A DNA stretch of 64,000 nucleotides from contig JAOZLL010000001.1 in NCBI GenBank assembly GCA_029934835.1, positions 1-64,000 of the forward strand. The letters are read 5' to 3'. This document shows, in pieces, positions 27,720-37,867 of the stretch; the stretch's first letter is position 1, and each line of letters opens with the position of its first letter. The position numbers were made by a program, and so were the translations under genes. The notes below the pieces were generated by a model. That model saw only the letters and a list, made by a program, of their open reading frames with translations, was not told the DNA's origin and ran no database searches. Origin of the DNA: Flavobacteriaceae bacterium (GTDB taxonomy: Bacteria; Bacteroidota; Bacteroidia; Flavobacteriales; Flavobacteriaceae).

Positions 27720-27992
27720 CTAAAACCAACCTTTTTTCCCTACTTGGTACATTTGCACAAACTCTTCATCTGACTTTGTTAAATAGATAATACCTTCTAC
27801 TAAACCTATAATACTTCCAATACCACAGGTAACAAACGTTATAATAATTTGAATTATTCCTTCTTTTGTATAACCCAATACAAATTTATGAACTCCAAAA
27901 GCTCCTAATAAAATTGCTAGAATCCCTGCCATAACTTTTTTGTTTTCTTGTGGTGTTGCTTCTGTGTTTTTGTTTTCATCAATTACTTCCAT
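27720..27992 (-). CDS. TM2-domain membrane protein
   Basis: This small membrane protein of 90 residues has two hydrophobic segments. The TM2 motif is visible in VMAGILAILLGAFGVHKFVL and GYTKEGIIQIIITFVTCGIG. I choose the ATG at 27990-27992 (MEVIDENKN) rather than the longer frame from 28082, because a -7 box at 28018-28025 would start transcription inside the longer version. The function of bacterial TM2 proteins is unclear. Confidence 0.85.
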   Translation of the reverse strand: MEVIDENKNTEATPQENKKVMAGILAILLGAFGVHKFVLGYTKEGIIQIIITFVTCGIGSIIGLVEGIIYLTKSDEEFVQMYQVGKKGWF

Positions 27993-28017
27993 TGTGTTTG
28001 TTTTTATAGTTAAAGCA

Positions 28018-28025
28018 CAAATATA
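28018..28025 (-). promoter_or_regulatory. -7 box for the TM2 gene
   Basis: Minus-strand TATATTTG matches TAnnTTTG. A start near 28011 would leave a leader of about 19 nt before ATG 27992. No -33 TTG is visible at the standard spacing. Confidence 0.5.
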
Positions 28026-28102
28026 AGACTTTGAATTGATATTGTAGCGTTTAACATTTAACAAAAAATAAAAACTTTGCATCTTTGCGGTTAAAATAAA
28101 TC

Positions 28103-28110
28103 TAACTTTG
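28103..28110 (+). promoter_or_regulatory. -7 box for the SpoU-type methyltransferase gene
   Basis: TAACTTTG lies 10 bp before the ATG at 28120, which predicts an extremely short or absent leader. A TTTGCGG motif resembling the leader repeats precedes it at 28084-28090. Confidence 0.5.
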
Positions 28111-28119
28111 CACTAAATT

Positions 28120-28653
28120 ATGCGAAAATTAAAAAATAATGAACTCAATCGTAAGAATATTGCTGATTTTAAAGCAGCTAAAAAAACTCCTATACTTGTT
28201 ATTCTAGACAATATAAGAAGTTTAAATAATGTAGGTTCGGTCTTTCGTACTAGTGATGCTTTTTTAGTAGAAAAGATTTATCTCTGTGGTATTACGGCCA
28301 CTCCACCGCATAAAGACATTCAAAAAACAGCATTAGGAGCAACTGATTCTGTAGATTGGGAATATGTTAACGATTCGTTAAGGCTTGTGCAAAAATTACA
28401 AAAAGAAGGTATAAAAGTAATCAGTATCGAACAAGCTGAAAATAGCACTATGTTACCCGACTTTATCACTGAAACAAATCAAAAATATGCTATTATTTTT
28501 GGTAACGAGGTAAAAGGTGTGCAACAAGAGATTGTAGATACATCTGACTATTGTGTAGAAATTCCTCAATTTGGTACTAAACATTCGTTTAATATATCCG
28601 TAAGTGTTGGAATTGTTCTTTGGGATTTGTTTGGAAAACTTCAAAGACTCTAG
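28120..28653 (+). CDS. SpoU/TrmH-family RNA 2'-O-methyltransferase
   Basis: This 177-residue SPOUT enzyme methylates ribose in tRNA or rRNA using S-adenosylmethionine. The three SpoU motifs are clear: LDNIRSLNNVGSVFRTSDAF, IFGNEVKGVQQEIVD and IPQFGTKHSFNISVSVGI. The short form without an extra N-terminal domain is common in Bacteroidota. The target nucleotide cannot be inferred. It is divergent from the TM2 gene and precedes era. Confidence 0.92.
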   Translation: MRKLKNNELNRKNIADFKAAKKTPILVILDNIRSLNNVGSVFRTSDAFLVEKIYLCGITATPPHKDIQKTALGATDSVDWEYVNDSLRLVQKLQKEGIKVISIEQAENSTMLPDFITETNQKYAIIFGNEVKGVQQEIVDTSDYCVEIPQFGTKHSFNISVSVGIVLWDLFGKLQRL

Positions 28654-28726
28654 ACAAATAGATATTAGTTTTTAAACTAATTTAACTCCTATTTAAAGAG
28701 GTTGCCATCAAACTGATATTTGAAAT

Positions 28727-28757
28727 TTGCAGTGTCTCTCTTTATATCGTATTTTTG
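28727..28757 (+). promoter_or_regulatory. Promoter of era
   Basis: TTG (28727-28729) and TATTTTTG (28750-28757) are separated by 20 bp. Transcription would start near 28764, leaving a leader of about 15 nt before the era ATG at 28779. Confidence 0.75.
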
Positions 28758-28778
28758 CAGAATAATTAATATCTTTTT

Positions 28779-29654
28779 ATGCACAAAGCAGGCTTCGTAA
28801 ATATTATTGGAAACCCCAATGTTGGAAAATCTACCTTAATGAATGCTTTGGTAGGTGAACGCATTTCGATTATCACCAACAAAGCTCAGACAACTCGTCA
28901 CCGTATTTTGGGAATTGTAAATGATGATAACTATCAAATTGTTTTTTCAGATACACCAGGAATCATAAAACCGGCTTATGAGTTACAAGAATCCATGATG
29001 AGCTTTGTAAAATCTGCTTTTGAAGATGCTGATATCTTGATTTATATGGTTGAAATCGGAGAGAAAGACCTCAAAGATGAAGCTTTTTTTAAGAGAATTA
29101 ATAACGCTGAAATTCCGGTTTTGGTAGTATTAAATAAGATTGATAAATCAGAGCAAGATTATGTTTTAAAACAAGTTGGTTATTGGCAAGAAAAGCTTCC
29201 AGATGCAGAGATTTATCCTATTTCAGCACTTAAAAAGTTTAATATTCAAACTGTTTTTGATAGAATTGTAGAACTTTTACCTGAATCTCCTCCTTTTTAT
29301 CCAAAAGACCAACTCACCGACAAATCAGAACGTTTTTTTGTCAATGAAAAGATTCGTGAAAAAATCTTGATGCACTACAAAAAAGAAATTCCGTATTCGG
29401 TTGAAGTCGATACCGAAGAATTTAATGAAGAAGCAAAACTCATTCGGATTCGTGCAATTATTATGGTGGAACGTGAGACGCAAAAAGGAATTCTAATCGG
29501 ACATAAAGGTAAAGCGTTAAAACGTGTTGGAATTGAAGCTCGAAAAGATCTTGAAAAATTCTTTCACAAAAAAATATTCCTAGAAATGTATGTCAAAGTC
29601 AATAAAAATTGGCGTAGTAGCGATCAGCAACTAAAGCGATTTGGATATAATTGA
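28779..29654 (+). CDS. era: GTPase Era
   Basis: This 291-residue GTPase assists 16S rRNA maturation and 30S assembly. GTP-binding motifs are all present: GNPNVGKST (G1), TTRHR, DTPG (G3) and NKID (G4). The C-terminal KH domain with GILIGHKGKALKRVGIEARK binds the 16S rRNA 3' end. The length and end (RRFGYN-like, here KRFGYN) match the family. It has its own promoter and is followed by convergent holB-like transcription. Confidence 0.96.
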   Translation: MHKAGFVNIIGNPNVGKSTLMNALVGERISIITNKAQTTRHRILGIVNDDNYQIVFSDTPGIIKPAYELQESMMSFVKSAFEDADILIYMVEIGEKDLKDEAFFKRINNAEIPVLVVLNKIDKSEQDYVLKQVGYWQEKLPDAEIYPISALKKFNIQTVFDRIVELLPESPPFYPKDQLTDKSERFFVNEKIREKILMHYKKEIPYSVEVDTEEFNEEAKLIRIRAIIMVERETQKGILIGHKGKALKRVGIEARKDLEKFFHKKIFLEMYVKVNKNWRSSDQQLKRFGYN

Positions 29655-29657
29655 TAG

Positions 29658-29694
29658 GCAATAAGCAAAATTGGGAATATTCTATACTTATTGC
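29658..29694. terminator. Possible hairpin between era and the delta-prime gene
   Basis: Arms GCAATAAG (29658-29665) and CTTATTGC (29687-29694) flank a 21-nt loop, and an ATTTT stretch follows. It lies in the 53-bp gap between convergent genes. The loop is long, so terminator function is uncertain. Confidence 0.4.
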
Positions 29695-29707
29695 TTATTT
29701 TGGAGTG

Positions 29708-30868
29708 TTACTCTTTACTTTCTAAAGAAACCTCTTTTGCATGCAACAATCGGGTTAGTTTTATAGACAAATCCAATAAAACAATTTTAGCATTTCCATT
29801 TCTTTCAATATGGTACATGGCTGTTCCCAATTCTTCTGAGATGGGTATTATATTCCCATTATGAATAAATGGGGCAAAATTTTCAAGTTTAAAACCTTCT
29901 GTTTTGGGTTCTAGATAAACTAAGGAGTCTGCCTTATAATTTAGCAACATGGCCTGTCTAAAAACTTGTAAACAATAGGCTAGAAATTGCTTTTGGGTTT
30001 CACGACCTTTTCCTGCAATTTCGTTGCTCCAACCGATTAAATCGTTAATAACACTGGCGTTTCCTTTCGCTCTAAATGCTGCTCGTACCCATACGACGAA
30101 CCATTGTTCATAAATACGTTCATCTGATTTGTTTTGACTTAGCTTTAGTGCTTTATTATAATTTCCATCTGCCTGATGAGCAATTTTAGTCGCAGCAGCA
30201 ACCTCTATTTTTTCTCTTGAAACTAAGGCTTCTATAATCTGTTGTTCATTTAAATTGCCAAAATGTAAAACTTGACAACGTGAACGTATGGTGCTAATAA
30301 TTTGTTCTTCGTGTTCTGTTACCAATAACAGAATTGTCTTTTCTGGTGGTTCTTCAATGAGTTTGAGTAATTTATTTGATGCAGCAATATTCATTTTTTC
30401 TGGCATCCAGATGATCATAACTTGATAGGTTGCCTCATAAGGTTTTAAACGAAGTACTTTGACAATTTCTTGAGCTTCATCAACTCCTATTTGGCCTTGT
30501 TTATTTTCTACACCAATGTGTTTGTACCAATCAAATAAACTTCCGTAAGGATTTTCAGTTAAAAAAGTACGCCAATCTTTTAGAAATAAACTACTAACTG
30601 GATGCTTTTTTATATTTTCGTTTGATGCTACTGGAAAAGCAAAGTGCAAATCGGGATGTTGCAATTTTTCACATTTTGCAAGACAAATATCAGGCGTTTT
30701 ATGCTCTTTGCTTATAAGGTAACCCGCATAAGCAATGGCAATAGGCAAGGTACCACTTCCTTCATTTCCTACAAACAATTGCGCATGTGAAATACGGCCT
30801 TTATCAACCGTTTGTTTTAAATGATTTACTAAGTGTGTTTGACCTATTATCTGTTCAAAATTCAACAT
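29708..30868 (-). CDS. holB: DNA polymerase III subunit delta-prime
   Basis: This 386-residue clamp-loader subunit begins with FEQIIGQTHLVNHLKQTVDK and HAQLFVGNEGSG. The P-loop reads GNEGSGTL and lacks the lysine, as expected for delta-prime, which does not hydrolyse ATP. IGVDEAQEIVKVLRLKPYEA, IEEPPEKTILLLVTE and TIRSRCQVLHF are the AAA+ family features of this subunit. It is transcribed convergently with era and divergently from pgk, with overlapping promoter regions. Confidence 0.9.
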   Translation of the reverse strand: MLNFEQIIGQTHLVNHLKQTVDKGRISHAQLFVGNEGSGTLPIAIAYAGYLISKEHKTPDICLAKCEKLQHPDLHFAFPVASNENIKKHPVSSLFLKDWRTFLTENPYGSLFDWYKHIGVENKQGQIGVDEAQEIVKVLRLKPYEATYQVMIIWMPEKMNIAASNKLLKLIEEPPEKTILLLVTEHEEQIISTIRSRCQVLHFGNLNEQQIIEALVSREKIEVAAATKIAHQADGNYNKALKLSQNKSDERIYEQWFVVWVRAAFRAKGNASVINDLIGWSNEIAGKGRETQKQFLAYCLQVFRQAMLLNYKADSLVYLEPKTEGFKLENFAPFIHNGNIIPISEELGTAMYHIERNGNAKIVLLDLSIKLTRLLHAKEVSLESKE

Positions 30869-30889
30869 GGCTTACCGCTTCTATTTCCA

Positions 30890-30897
30890 CAAAAATA
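30890..30897 (-). promoter_or_regulatory. Possible -7 box for the delta-prime gene
   Basis: Minus-strand TATTTTTG lies 22 bp before the delta-prime ATG. It is almost back to back with the pgk -7 box. No -33 element is visible. Confidence 0.4.
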
Positions 30898-30910
30898 GGG
30901 AATATTATGT

Positions 30911-30918
30911 TACCTTTG
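30911..30918 (+). promoter_or_regulatory. -7 box of pgk
   Basis: TACCTTTG followed by TGG fits the Bacteroidota -7 box. Start would be near 30925, giving a leader of about 24 nt before the pgk ATG. No -33 TTG is found at the expected spacing. Confidence 0.5.
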
Positions 30919-30948
30919 TGGCTTCTTTATAATCTGAATTTATAACTA

Positions 30949-32133
30949 ATGAAAAATTTATCCAAATTTAATTTCAAAAACAAAAAAGCACTTATACGAG
31001 TTGATTTTAATGTTCCATTAAATGATCAATTTGAAGTAACAGATACTACACGTATTCTTGCAGCCAAACCAACTATTGAAACTATTCTTAAAGCTGGAGG
31101 AAGTGCTATTTTAATGTCACATTTAGGACGACCAAAAGGAAAAGATGCTAGTTTTTCACTAGGACACATCGCTGCAAAAGTAAGTGAAGTACTAGGTGTA
31201 CCTGTAAAATTTGTATCTGATTGTGTTGGAGATGAAGTTCGTGACGCTGTACAAAATATACAAGTTGGTGAAGTTTTATTATTAGAAAACCTTCGTTTTT
31301 ATCCTGAAGAAAAAGCAGGAGATATCACTTTTGCCAAACAACTAGCGGAATGGGGTGATATTTATGTAAATGATGCCTTTGGAACTGCACATCGTGCCCA
31401 CGCTTCAACTGCTATTATTGCTCAGTTTTTTGAAAATAATAAATGTTTTGGACTACTTCTAGAAAAAGAAATCTTAAATATTGGTAAAGTCTTAACGGAC
31501 AGTAAAAAACCAGTAACCGCTATTTTAGGTGGTGCTAAAATCTCCTCGAAAATTGGGGTCATTGAAAACATATTCGACAAAGTAGATCATATTATTATTG
31601 GTGGCGGAATGAGTTATACCTTTATCAAGGCACAAGGTGGTGACATTGGTAATTCGTTATGCGAAGATGATAAAATGGAGCTAGCCTTAGAAATTTTAGA
31701 AAAAGCTAAAGAAAAAGGAGTAAAAATACATTTACCTTTAGACACTGTAATTGCTGATGCTTTTAGTAATGATGCCAATACGGAAATTGTTCCTATAGAT
31801 GAAATTCCTGATGGATGGATGGGATTAGATATTGGTCCAAAAACCGAAATTGCCTATTCGTTTATTATCATGCAGTCTAAAACTATTTTATGGAATGGTC
31901 CGATGGGCGTTTTTGAAATGCCAAAATTTGCCAAAGGAACTATTGAATTAGGTCATGCAATCGTTGATGCAACTGCTGATGGTGCCTTTAGTTTAGTTGG
32001 TGGTGGAGATAGTGTTGCTGCTGTAAAACAATTTGGCTTTGCCGATAGAGTCAGCTATGTTTCAACTGGTGGCGGTGCTATGTTAGAAATGTTAGAAGGT
32101 AAAATATTGCCTGGTGTAGCAGCAATAGGTTAG
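30949..32133 (+). CDS. pgk: Phosphoglycerate kinase
   Basis: This 394-residue glycolytic enzyme transfers phosphate between 1,3-bisphosphoglycerate and ADP. The signature [10 protein letters not shown] at the N-terminus, [52 protein letters not shown] and the C-terminal [13 protein letters not shown] with [13 protein letters not shown] are intact. It is monocistronic between its promoter and a strong hairpin at 32185-32225. Confidence 0.97.
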   Translation: MKNLSKFNFKNKKALIRVDFNVPLNDQFEVTDTTRILAAKPTIETILKAGGSAILMSHLGRPKGKDASFSLGHIAAKVSEVLGVPVKFVSDCVGDEVRDAVQNIQVGEVLLLENLRFYPEEKAGDITFAKQLAEWGDIYVNDAFGTAHRAHASTAIIAQFFENNKCFGLLLEKEILNIGKVLTDSKKPVTAILGGAKISSKIGVIENIFDKVDHIIIGGGMSYTFIKAQGGDIGNSLCEDDKMELALEILEKAKEKGVKIHLPLDTVIADAFSNDANTEIVPIDEIPDGWMGLDIGPKTEIAYSFIIMQSKTILWNGPMGVFEMPKFAKGTIELGHAIVDATADGAFSLVGGGDSVAAVKQFGFADRVSYVSTGGGAMLEMLEGKILPGVAAIG

Positions 32134-32184
32134 AAGTTGTTTACAATTATCTTATATAACCCTGCTAGGGTTTTGTTATTAAAT

Positions 32185-32225
32185 ATACAACTTTGTCAAA
32201 GTTTGAAACTTTGACAAAGTTGTAT
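32185..32225. terminator. Perfect 20-bp hairpin between pgk and the macroglobulin gene
   Basis: Arms ATACAACTTTGTCAAAGTTT (32185-32204) and its exact complement (32206-32225) flank one base. The hairpin lies between convergent genes whose stop codons are at 32133 and 32234, so it can serve both. U-tracts are weak, so processing or Rho help is possible. A smaller repeat, AACCCTGCTAGGGTT, precedes it. Confidence 0.7.
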
Positions 32226-32233
32226 TTAAAAAA

Positions 32234-35200
32234 CTATTTTACTACTTCAACCCAACTTCCGCGAGAACGCACCAAATAATCATTATCATACATGGCTTCA
32301 GCTTGCACACCATAGCGGTAATATTTACCTAAATAGGCTGCATTTAACTGTACAATAAAAGTTTTGGTGACAGAATTTGATAGATTAAAATAGAAATCTA
32401 CACGATCATCACGAATATCGGTATAATCAGCTTGACTGCTACTCGGACTTCCGTATTCAGTGAAACTGGTGTTGACAATTTCCCATCCACTTGGAAAAAT
32501 CTCTGTTAAAGCTATATTTTCTACATAATTTCTAGAGGTATTAGTAATGTTAACCTTAGCTGTAAAATCAGTTCCTTGGGTTAATTTACTGACATCTAAT
32601 TTGTCACCACTAGTATCATAATATTGTACATCGATACTTAAGTTTCGTCTTACGGCAATTTCATTTCCTAAAGGTAGTTTACCTGAGTTTAAAACACGTA
32701 CAAAAACAACATTATCCAAATTATTGGTCATATTTACTGTATTCTGTCCATCACGAATATCCAAACCACGTTGTGAAACAGATTTTGGTGTTTTTATCTT
32801 GTCTTTTGTACCATTAATTATATAAGAAACATCTAAGGCTTTTCCGCCTCCTTTTTCTACCATTTTTGCCATTGCTAAGAGTGAAATAGAAGTTGTTTGT
32901 GTACTTAACCAACGTTCAGATGAGAGTGTTTTTGCAATGCTTTTGGCTAAATTTATATACTCTTTATCATTAAGCAACAACATGGTTTCCATTGCCAAAG
33001 CTCTATTTCTATGGGTATCACCATAAGTGTAATAATCGTATTTATAGGGTTTGAAATCTATATTTGCTGTATTGGCAATTTTTTGAGCGGCTTCTTTTTG
33101 ACCCGCTAAGGCATAAGCTGCAGCCAATCGCCATTTACCATTATTTGAGAGCTCTTTAAACTCTCGTAAGCGGTTCATTGCCGCTAAGTCAGGATGTCCA
33201 GCTAAAGCTAAAGTATATAGTCTATAGGCTTGTGCTAGATCAGTATTATAACTTCTGTAAGATGGTCTCCAACTTCGAGCTGCTTGTTTTTGATAACGCA
33301 ACCAGTTCGACATAAAAGTCAAAGGTAAAACATAACCTTTTTTCTCCGCTTCTATCATAAAGTGACCAGCATAACTGGTACCCCAATCATCTGAATTGGT
33401 ATAACCTCGCCAATAGCCTAATCCTCCATCAGCAGTTTGGAAATGTCCTAAACTTTTAATTCCTTCTTTAATGTTTTCTTGCATTTCGTCTTTACGCTGT
33501 GCACTAATATCAAAAATATCTCCTAAATATAATTGTGGGAAAACACTTGAAGTAGTTTGTTCCACACAACCATGAGGATAACGTATAAGATATTGCATAC
33601 GTCTGTTAAAATCCATTGGTGGTAAGGTAGAAAATTCAATATTTGCTAGATTACTACCCTTAACACCAAATGTTTCAAAAGAAAGCTCTTGTGTGGCATT
33701 TTCCTGTAATTCTATATCAACAAATTTACTGGTTATAGGATTTGGATTCACCACATCAATTTCTACTTTATAAGATGCTTTTTCTCCATTGCCATTTGCC
33801 AAAACTTCAATTGTACTAACACCTTTTGCTTCGCTGATATCTAACTCAAAATAGAGCATTTTTTCATCAGGTTTGTTAAATAATAGGTTTTGTGAGCTAT
33901 TTCCTATTACTTTAATTCCCTTACTTAATTTGAGTTCTATAGCTACATTTTTAACTTTGTCTTCCATCGCAAAAACAGTAATTGGCAAAGTCACTTTTTC
34001 ACCAGGGCTCAATTTTCTAGGTAAAGAAGCAAGTACCATCAAAGGTTTGCGGACAGGAGTTGTTTTATCATCACTACCATAAGCTGAGGTTGTATTATTA
34101 CCAGCAATTAACATCGTACGAACCGAACCCACATAATTAGGCATCCTAATTTTATGTTTGGCTGTTTTCCCTTTATCTAAACGGAAAGGTCCTAAATAGG
34201 TAACCACAGGTTTAAAACGGTTAGCTTTTTTCCCTTTTTTAGCATTTGCCTCTTCATCACCACCTATTGAAAATACTTGGTCTATTGTACCTCCATAAGC
34301 TCCAATTACATCATCAAAAATATCCCAAGTGGTTACACCTAAGGCTTGTTTTTGATAAAAATCATTCCATGCGTTGGGTGTTTTAAAACGAGTTATATCT
34401 AACAGACCTTCATCAACAACGGCTAAAGTATAGGTCATTGCTTTTCCTTGTTTTTCAGAAACTTTAACCGTAAATGATTCTTCTGGTTTTAACACATCAG
34501 GCATCTTAATTTGAGGTTCTAAGCGTGTCTCAGGATTTTCTACGAGTACTGGTATAACACCGTATAATCGTAAAGGCAAATCATTTGCTGTAGCAGCATG
34601 TGGCTGTAATAACGATATATTTATAAATACATTAGGAGCCATTTCACCCGTAATTGGGATAACAACTGTAGTTTCTCCTTTTTTTGTTTTTTCCCAACGT
34701 TGTTCTATTACTTCACTACCATTTTCTATACTTATTAAGGCACGACCTTCTGTACCCGATGGAAAAGTTATTCGTGCTGTTTCACCAACATTATATTTCT
34801 CTTTATCCGTTGAGAAAATCAACATATTAGCAGATTGTGCGTTATTTCCTTCTGGACTACGCCACCAATTCTTATAAAAATAGACAGTTCGACCCGTTGC
34901 ATGACCACTTTTTGGATCATAGATTCTGATGAGGTAGCGACCTCCTTTATTGTCTGGGATATTTAAATTGAATTCTGCTTTTCCTTGTGCATTTGTATGA
35001 ATGGTTTTATCGTATACTTTTTGATGGTATTGACTACTTGTATAGCTTGCTAAATTATCATAGGATGAACTCCACCACCAACGCCATTTAATTTTATAAA
35101 CTTTTAATTGTAAGCCTTTTCGTTGGATGGGTTTTCCTTCATCATTTACAGTGACAATGTCAAAGTTGGTATTTTCATCGGTGTTAAACGAGCCATAAGT

Positions 35201-37798
35201 ATGTGGTTTAGGTGATTGTAAACCGACAAAGGAACTATAAGGTGCTACATTTTTAGTAAAAACATCCATAGAAAAATCACCTCCATTTTCAAAAGCTCTA
35301 GTAAAAAAACTTGCTTTTAACATTCCTGGAGCTGTTTTGGTGCTTGGGAATTTTTTATTGATTTTTGCTTTTCCTTCTGTATTTACATTTGAATCAAAAA
35401 TCGTTATTTCCTCGGATTCAAACTTTCGTGTTGGATCTTGAAAAATATATTTAGGATAATCTTTAAAAGAGGTTTGTGTACTGCTAAGTTTCATTTGCAC
35501 TTCAGCTTTTACATTTTTAGCTGGTGCACCATGCAACCAATTAACAGCCAATTCGCCCTGAATACCTTCTGAAGCTTTAATCACCTCTTTTTTACCAAAA
35601 TCAATATTAATTTTTAGACGATTTGGTTTGATCGTTGCAATTTTTAAGCTTTTAGTGAAAGATGCACCACCGACTTTTACTGTAGCATTCCAGTTACCAG
35701 TTGGTGCGTCTACATCTGTTGGGATACTAAAATTATGAAAGCGTTCAGATGCATGCGAACTTATTTGTTTATGAACCAATTGACCACGAGTATCTCTTAA
35801 TTCAAAACGAATGGGATGTCCTTTCGGAATTGGATTTGCTTTATCATTTAGCACAAATGTAAGATGCAGTGTGTCACCTGGACGCCATACGCCACGTTCG
35901 CCATAAAGATATCCTTTAAGTCCTTTTTGGATTTTTTTACCCGCTACATTAAATTTACTTAAGGATAGTGAGTTCCCATCATTTAATTTAATGTACGTTT
36001 TACTAGATCCTTTTGAGATTATAGCAAAAAAAGCATTGTGATCGGTTTCGTAACTTGTCATTCCTTCCGAATCCGTTTTAAAACTAGCAATTTCTTGTTG
36101 TTGATAATTATACAGTGCTACTTGAGCTCCAGAAACAGGTTTGGTAGTCAGAATATCAGTAACGACAAAAAAGTAATTTTGATTGTTTCCTTTTTTGACA
36201 ATTACACCCAAATTTGAAGCTAATATATTTGCCGATACAATTCGATCTTCATTATAAAAAGCAGGATGACAAGGATTATTACGTTCTTTCCAATTGTATG
36301 CATATCGTTTATAACTATAAATTAAATTATCCCAATACTGTTCTTCTCGTTCATCAGCATCTTCAGCCGACTGTGTTGAATATTCGTCATAATCATCATT
36401 ATAGTAATAGTCATCATCATAATAGTCTTCATATTCATAATTATTTTCATTGACTTTATTTTCACCACATTCATAAATAGCATCCTTTATATCAAAACTC
36501 AATTCAACGCGATAAATAGCTCCTGGATCAGTTTTGATAAGATTGGCTAGGTCAATTGCGTAGGCTTTCCATTTTCCTGTATTTTTTTGTGGATTCTCTA
36601 AGAGTGTAATTTTCTTTTTAGCAATACTTCTTCCAACTTGACGAATGCGACGTTTATTGTTTCCATCTAATTGATTTTCTTGTAAAAATTGCAGGACATT
36701 ATCTTCAAATATTTTAATAATTCTTACAGTGACTGCTTGTAAATTAACCGCTTCAAAATTAAAGTTTAGGTTGTTTGAATTAGGAAGAATTACACCTTTA
36801 TTTAGTACCCGAACAGCTGGTTTTATTTGTGCAAAGGATACCATTTCAGAATAGGTATTTTTTAGTTTGTATCCATCACTACTTTTGATTCCTGCAAAAA
36901 CTTCTGTTTTTATATTTCCTACTAGCCTTCTTGATGGATAGACTTTTAATACGTTCCCATTTGCAGTAAATCTAAGTTTTCCTGCATTTTGAATGCTAAC
37001 TAAGCCTTTGAAATTCTGTTGTTTTTTAAGTGGATCAGAGAAATTAATTTTAAGGTATTGATCAGGAGATTGCACTACGCTAATACCAACAATGGCAAAA
37101 TTATTTCTACCAGGAATAGGTATGGTATTGCTTCCTTTATTATCTACACCAATTCCTTTTCCATTCCATTGTATCTTTATTTTTGTATCGGCTTCTTTTC
37201 GTTGTATGCTATCAATAGTAAATTCAAATTCTCTATTGTTAATTTCTTGCCATTTTACCCCTAAATTAGTTCCATTTTGATCTGCTGTTATAACAGTTTT
37301 ACATTCTTCTAGGGTCATCACATCAGCTGAACTTAAAGAACCATCTAAATACAGCCATTTTTTAGAATAGGATTGTAAATTTCCAGTATTGATAACAAAA
37401 TTAGGTTCTATGGTTTTAAACTGAAATTGATATTCTTTAAAATCTTTGGGAACTGCTGAAAATAATTTTTGCAGTTTAAGTTTAACGGTATACTCCGTAT
37501 CAGATTCCAGCTGTGTTTCAGGGATAAACTCAATATGTCTGTTATCTATTACAAAATATTTTCCTTTGAGTTTGGGTGAGATAATTAAAACTCCTTCATC
37601 TAAAGCTGTGTTTGCCACATATTGGGTAATATCTTTAGCAAAAGTAATTTGTATAGGATTTTGTACAGAAACAACTCCAGATGTGGTGTGGTAGATGTAT
37701 TCTTTAAACTTAAAAAGATTATCATTGTTATTTGTTGTTTTGTCTTTACAAGAAAGTAAACTAATGCTGATAATTGCAAGAATGAGCAGTTTTTTCAT
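32234..37798 (-). CDS. Bacterial alpha-2-macroglobulin-like lipoprotein
   Basis: This 1854-residue lipoprotein (lipobox LLSCKD, Cys17) is a predicted periplasmic or surface protease trap. Successive macroglobulin-type beta domains include the MG2-like GERGVWRPGDTLHLTFVLN. A bait-like middle and a thioester domain follow, with YPHGCVEQTTSS (about residue 1410), where Cys and Gln of CxEQ are preserved so a reactive thioester is possible. DGGLGYWRGY and the alpha/alpha-toroid region follow. An unusual Asp/Tyr-rich linker occupies about residues 450-475. There is no neighbouring pbpC gene, unlike in many proteobacteria. It has a -7 box upstream at 37859. Confidence 0.92.
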   Translation of the reverse strand: MKKLLILAIISISLLSCKDKTTNNNDNLFKFKEYIYHTTSGVVSVQNPIQITFAKDITQYVANTALDEGVLIISPKLKGKYFVIDNRHIEFIPETQLESDTEYTVKLKLQKLFSAVPKDFKEYQFQFKTIEPNFVINTGNLQSYSKKWLYLDGSLSSADVMTLEECKTVITADQNGTNLGVKWQEINNREFEFTIDSIQRKEADTKIKIQWNGKGIGVDNKGSNTIPIPGRNNFAIVGISVVQSPDQYLKINFSDPLKKQQNFKGLVSIQNAGKLRFTANGNVLKVYPSRRLVGNIKTEVFAGIKSSDGYKLKNTYSEMVSFAQIKPAVRVLNKGVILPNSNNLNFNFEAVNLQAVTVRIIKIFEDNVLQFLQENQLDGNNKRRIRQVGRSIAKKKITLLENPQKNTGKWKAYAIDLANLIKTDPGAIYRVELSFDIKDAIYECGENKVNENNYEYEDYYDDDYYYNDDYDEYSTQSAEDADEREEQYWDNLIYSYKRYAYNWKERNNPCHPAFYNEDRIVSANILASNLGVIVKKGNNQNYFFVVTDILTTKPVSGAQVALYNYQQQEIASFKTDSEGMTSYETDHNAFFAIISKGSSKTYIKLNDGNSLSLSKFNVAGKKIQKGLKGYLYGERGVWRPGDTLHLTFVLNDKANPIPKGHPIRFELRDTRGQLVHKQISSHASERFHNFSIPTDVDAPTGNWNATVKVGGASFTKSLKIATIKPNRLKINIDFGKKEVIKASEGIQGELAVNWLHGAPAKNVKAEVQMKLSSTQTSFKDYPKYIFQDPTRKFESEEITIFDSNVNTEGKAKINKKFPSTKTAPGMLKASFFTRAFENGGDFSMDVFTKNVAPYSSFVGLQSPKPHTYGSFNTDENTNFDIVTVNDEGKPIQRKGLQLKVYKIKWRWWWSSSYDNLASYTSSQYHQKVYDKTIHTNAQGKAEFNLNIPDNKGGRYLIRIYDPKSGHATGRTVYFYKNWWRSPEGNNAQSANMLIFSTDKEKYNVGETARITFPSGTEGRALISIENGSEVIEQRWEKTKKGETTVVIPITGEMAPNVFINISLLQPHAATANDLPLRLYGVIPVLVENPETRLEPQIKMPDVLKPEESFTVKVSEKQGKAMTYTLAVVDEGLLDITRFKTPNAWNDFYQKQALGVTTWDIFDDVIGAYGGTIDQVFSIGGDEEANAKKGKKANRFKPVVTYLGPFRLDKGKTAKHKIRMPNYVGSVRTMLIAGNNTTSAYGSDDKTTPVRKPLMVLASLPRKLSPGEKVTLPITVFAMEDKVKNVAIELKLSKGIKVIGNSSQNLLFNKPDEKMLYFELDISEAKGVSTIEVLANGNGEKASYKVEIDVVNPNPITSKFVDIELQENATQELSFETFGVKGSNLANIEFSTLPPMDFNRRMQYLIRYPHGCVEQTTSSVFPQLYLGDIFDISAQRKDEMQENIKEGIKSLGHFQTADGGLGYWRGYTNSDDWGTSYAGHFMIEAEKKGYVLPLTFMSNWLRYQKQAARSWRPSYRSYNTDLAQAYRLYTLALAGHPDLAAMNRLREFKELSNNGKWRLAAAYALAGQKEAAQKIANTANIDFKPYKYDYYTYGDTHRNRALAMETMLLLNDKEYINLAKSIAKTLSSERWLSTQTTSISLLAMAKMVEKGGGKALDVSYIINGTKDKIKTPKSVSQRGLDIRDGQNTVNMTNNLDNVVFVRVLNSGKLPLGNEIAVRRNLSIDVQYYDTSGDKLDVSKLTQGTDFTAKVNITNTSRNYVENIALTEIFPSGWEIVNTSFTEYGSPSSSQADYTDIRDDRVDFYFNLSNSVTKTFIVQLNAAYLGKYYRYGVQAEAMYDNDYLVRSRGSWVEVVK

Positions 37799-37858
37799 TG
37801 GAGAATTTATATAATAATGTTAAAAAGATAGCAAACAATCTATTATGGATAGATTTCT

Positions 37859-37866
37859 CAAAGTTA
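37859..37866 (-). promoter_or_regulatory. -7 box of the macroglobulin gene
   Basis: Minus-strand TAACTTTG fits TAnnTTTG and would give a leader of about 53 nt. It lies directly next to the terminator of the upstream gene. No -33 TTG is seen. Confidence 0.45.
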
Positions 37867-37867
37867 C

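Noticed and set aside
36214-36453. Histidine- and asparagine-rich plus-strand frame
   Set aside because: It is the antisense shadow of the Asp/Tyr-rich tract of the macroglobulin-like gene.
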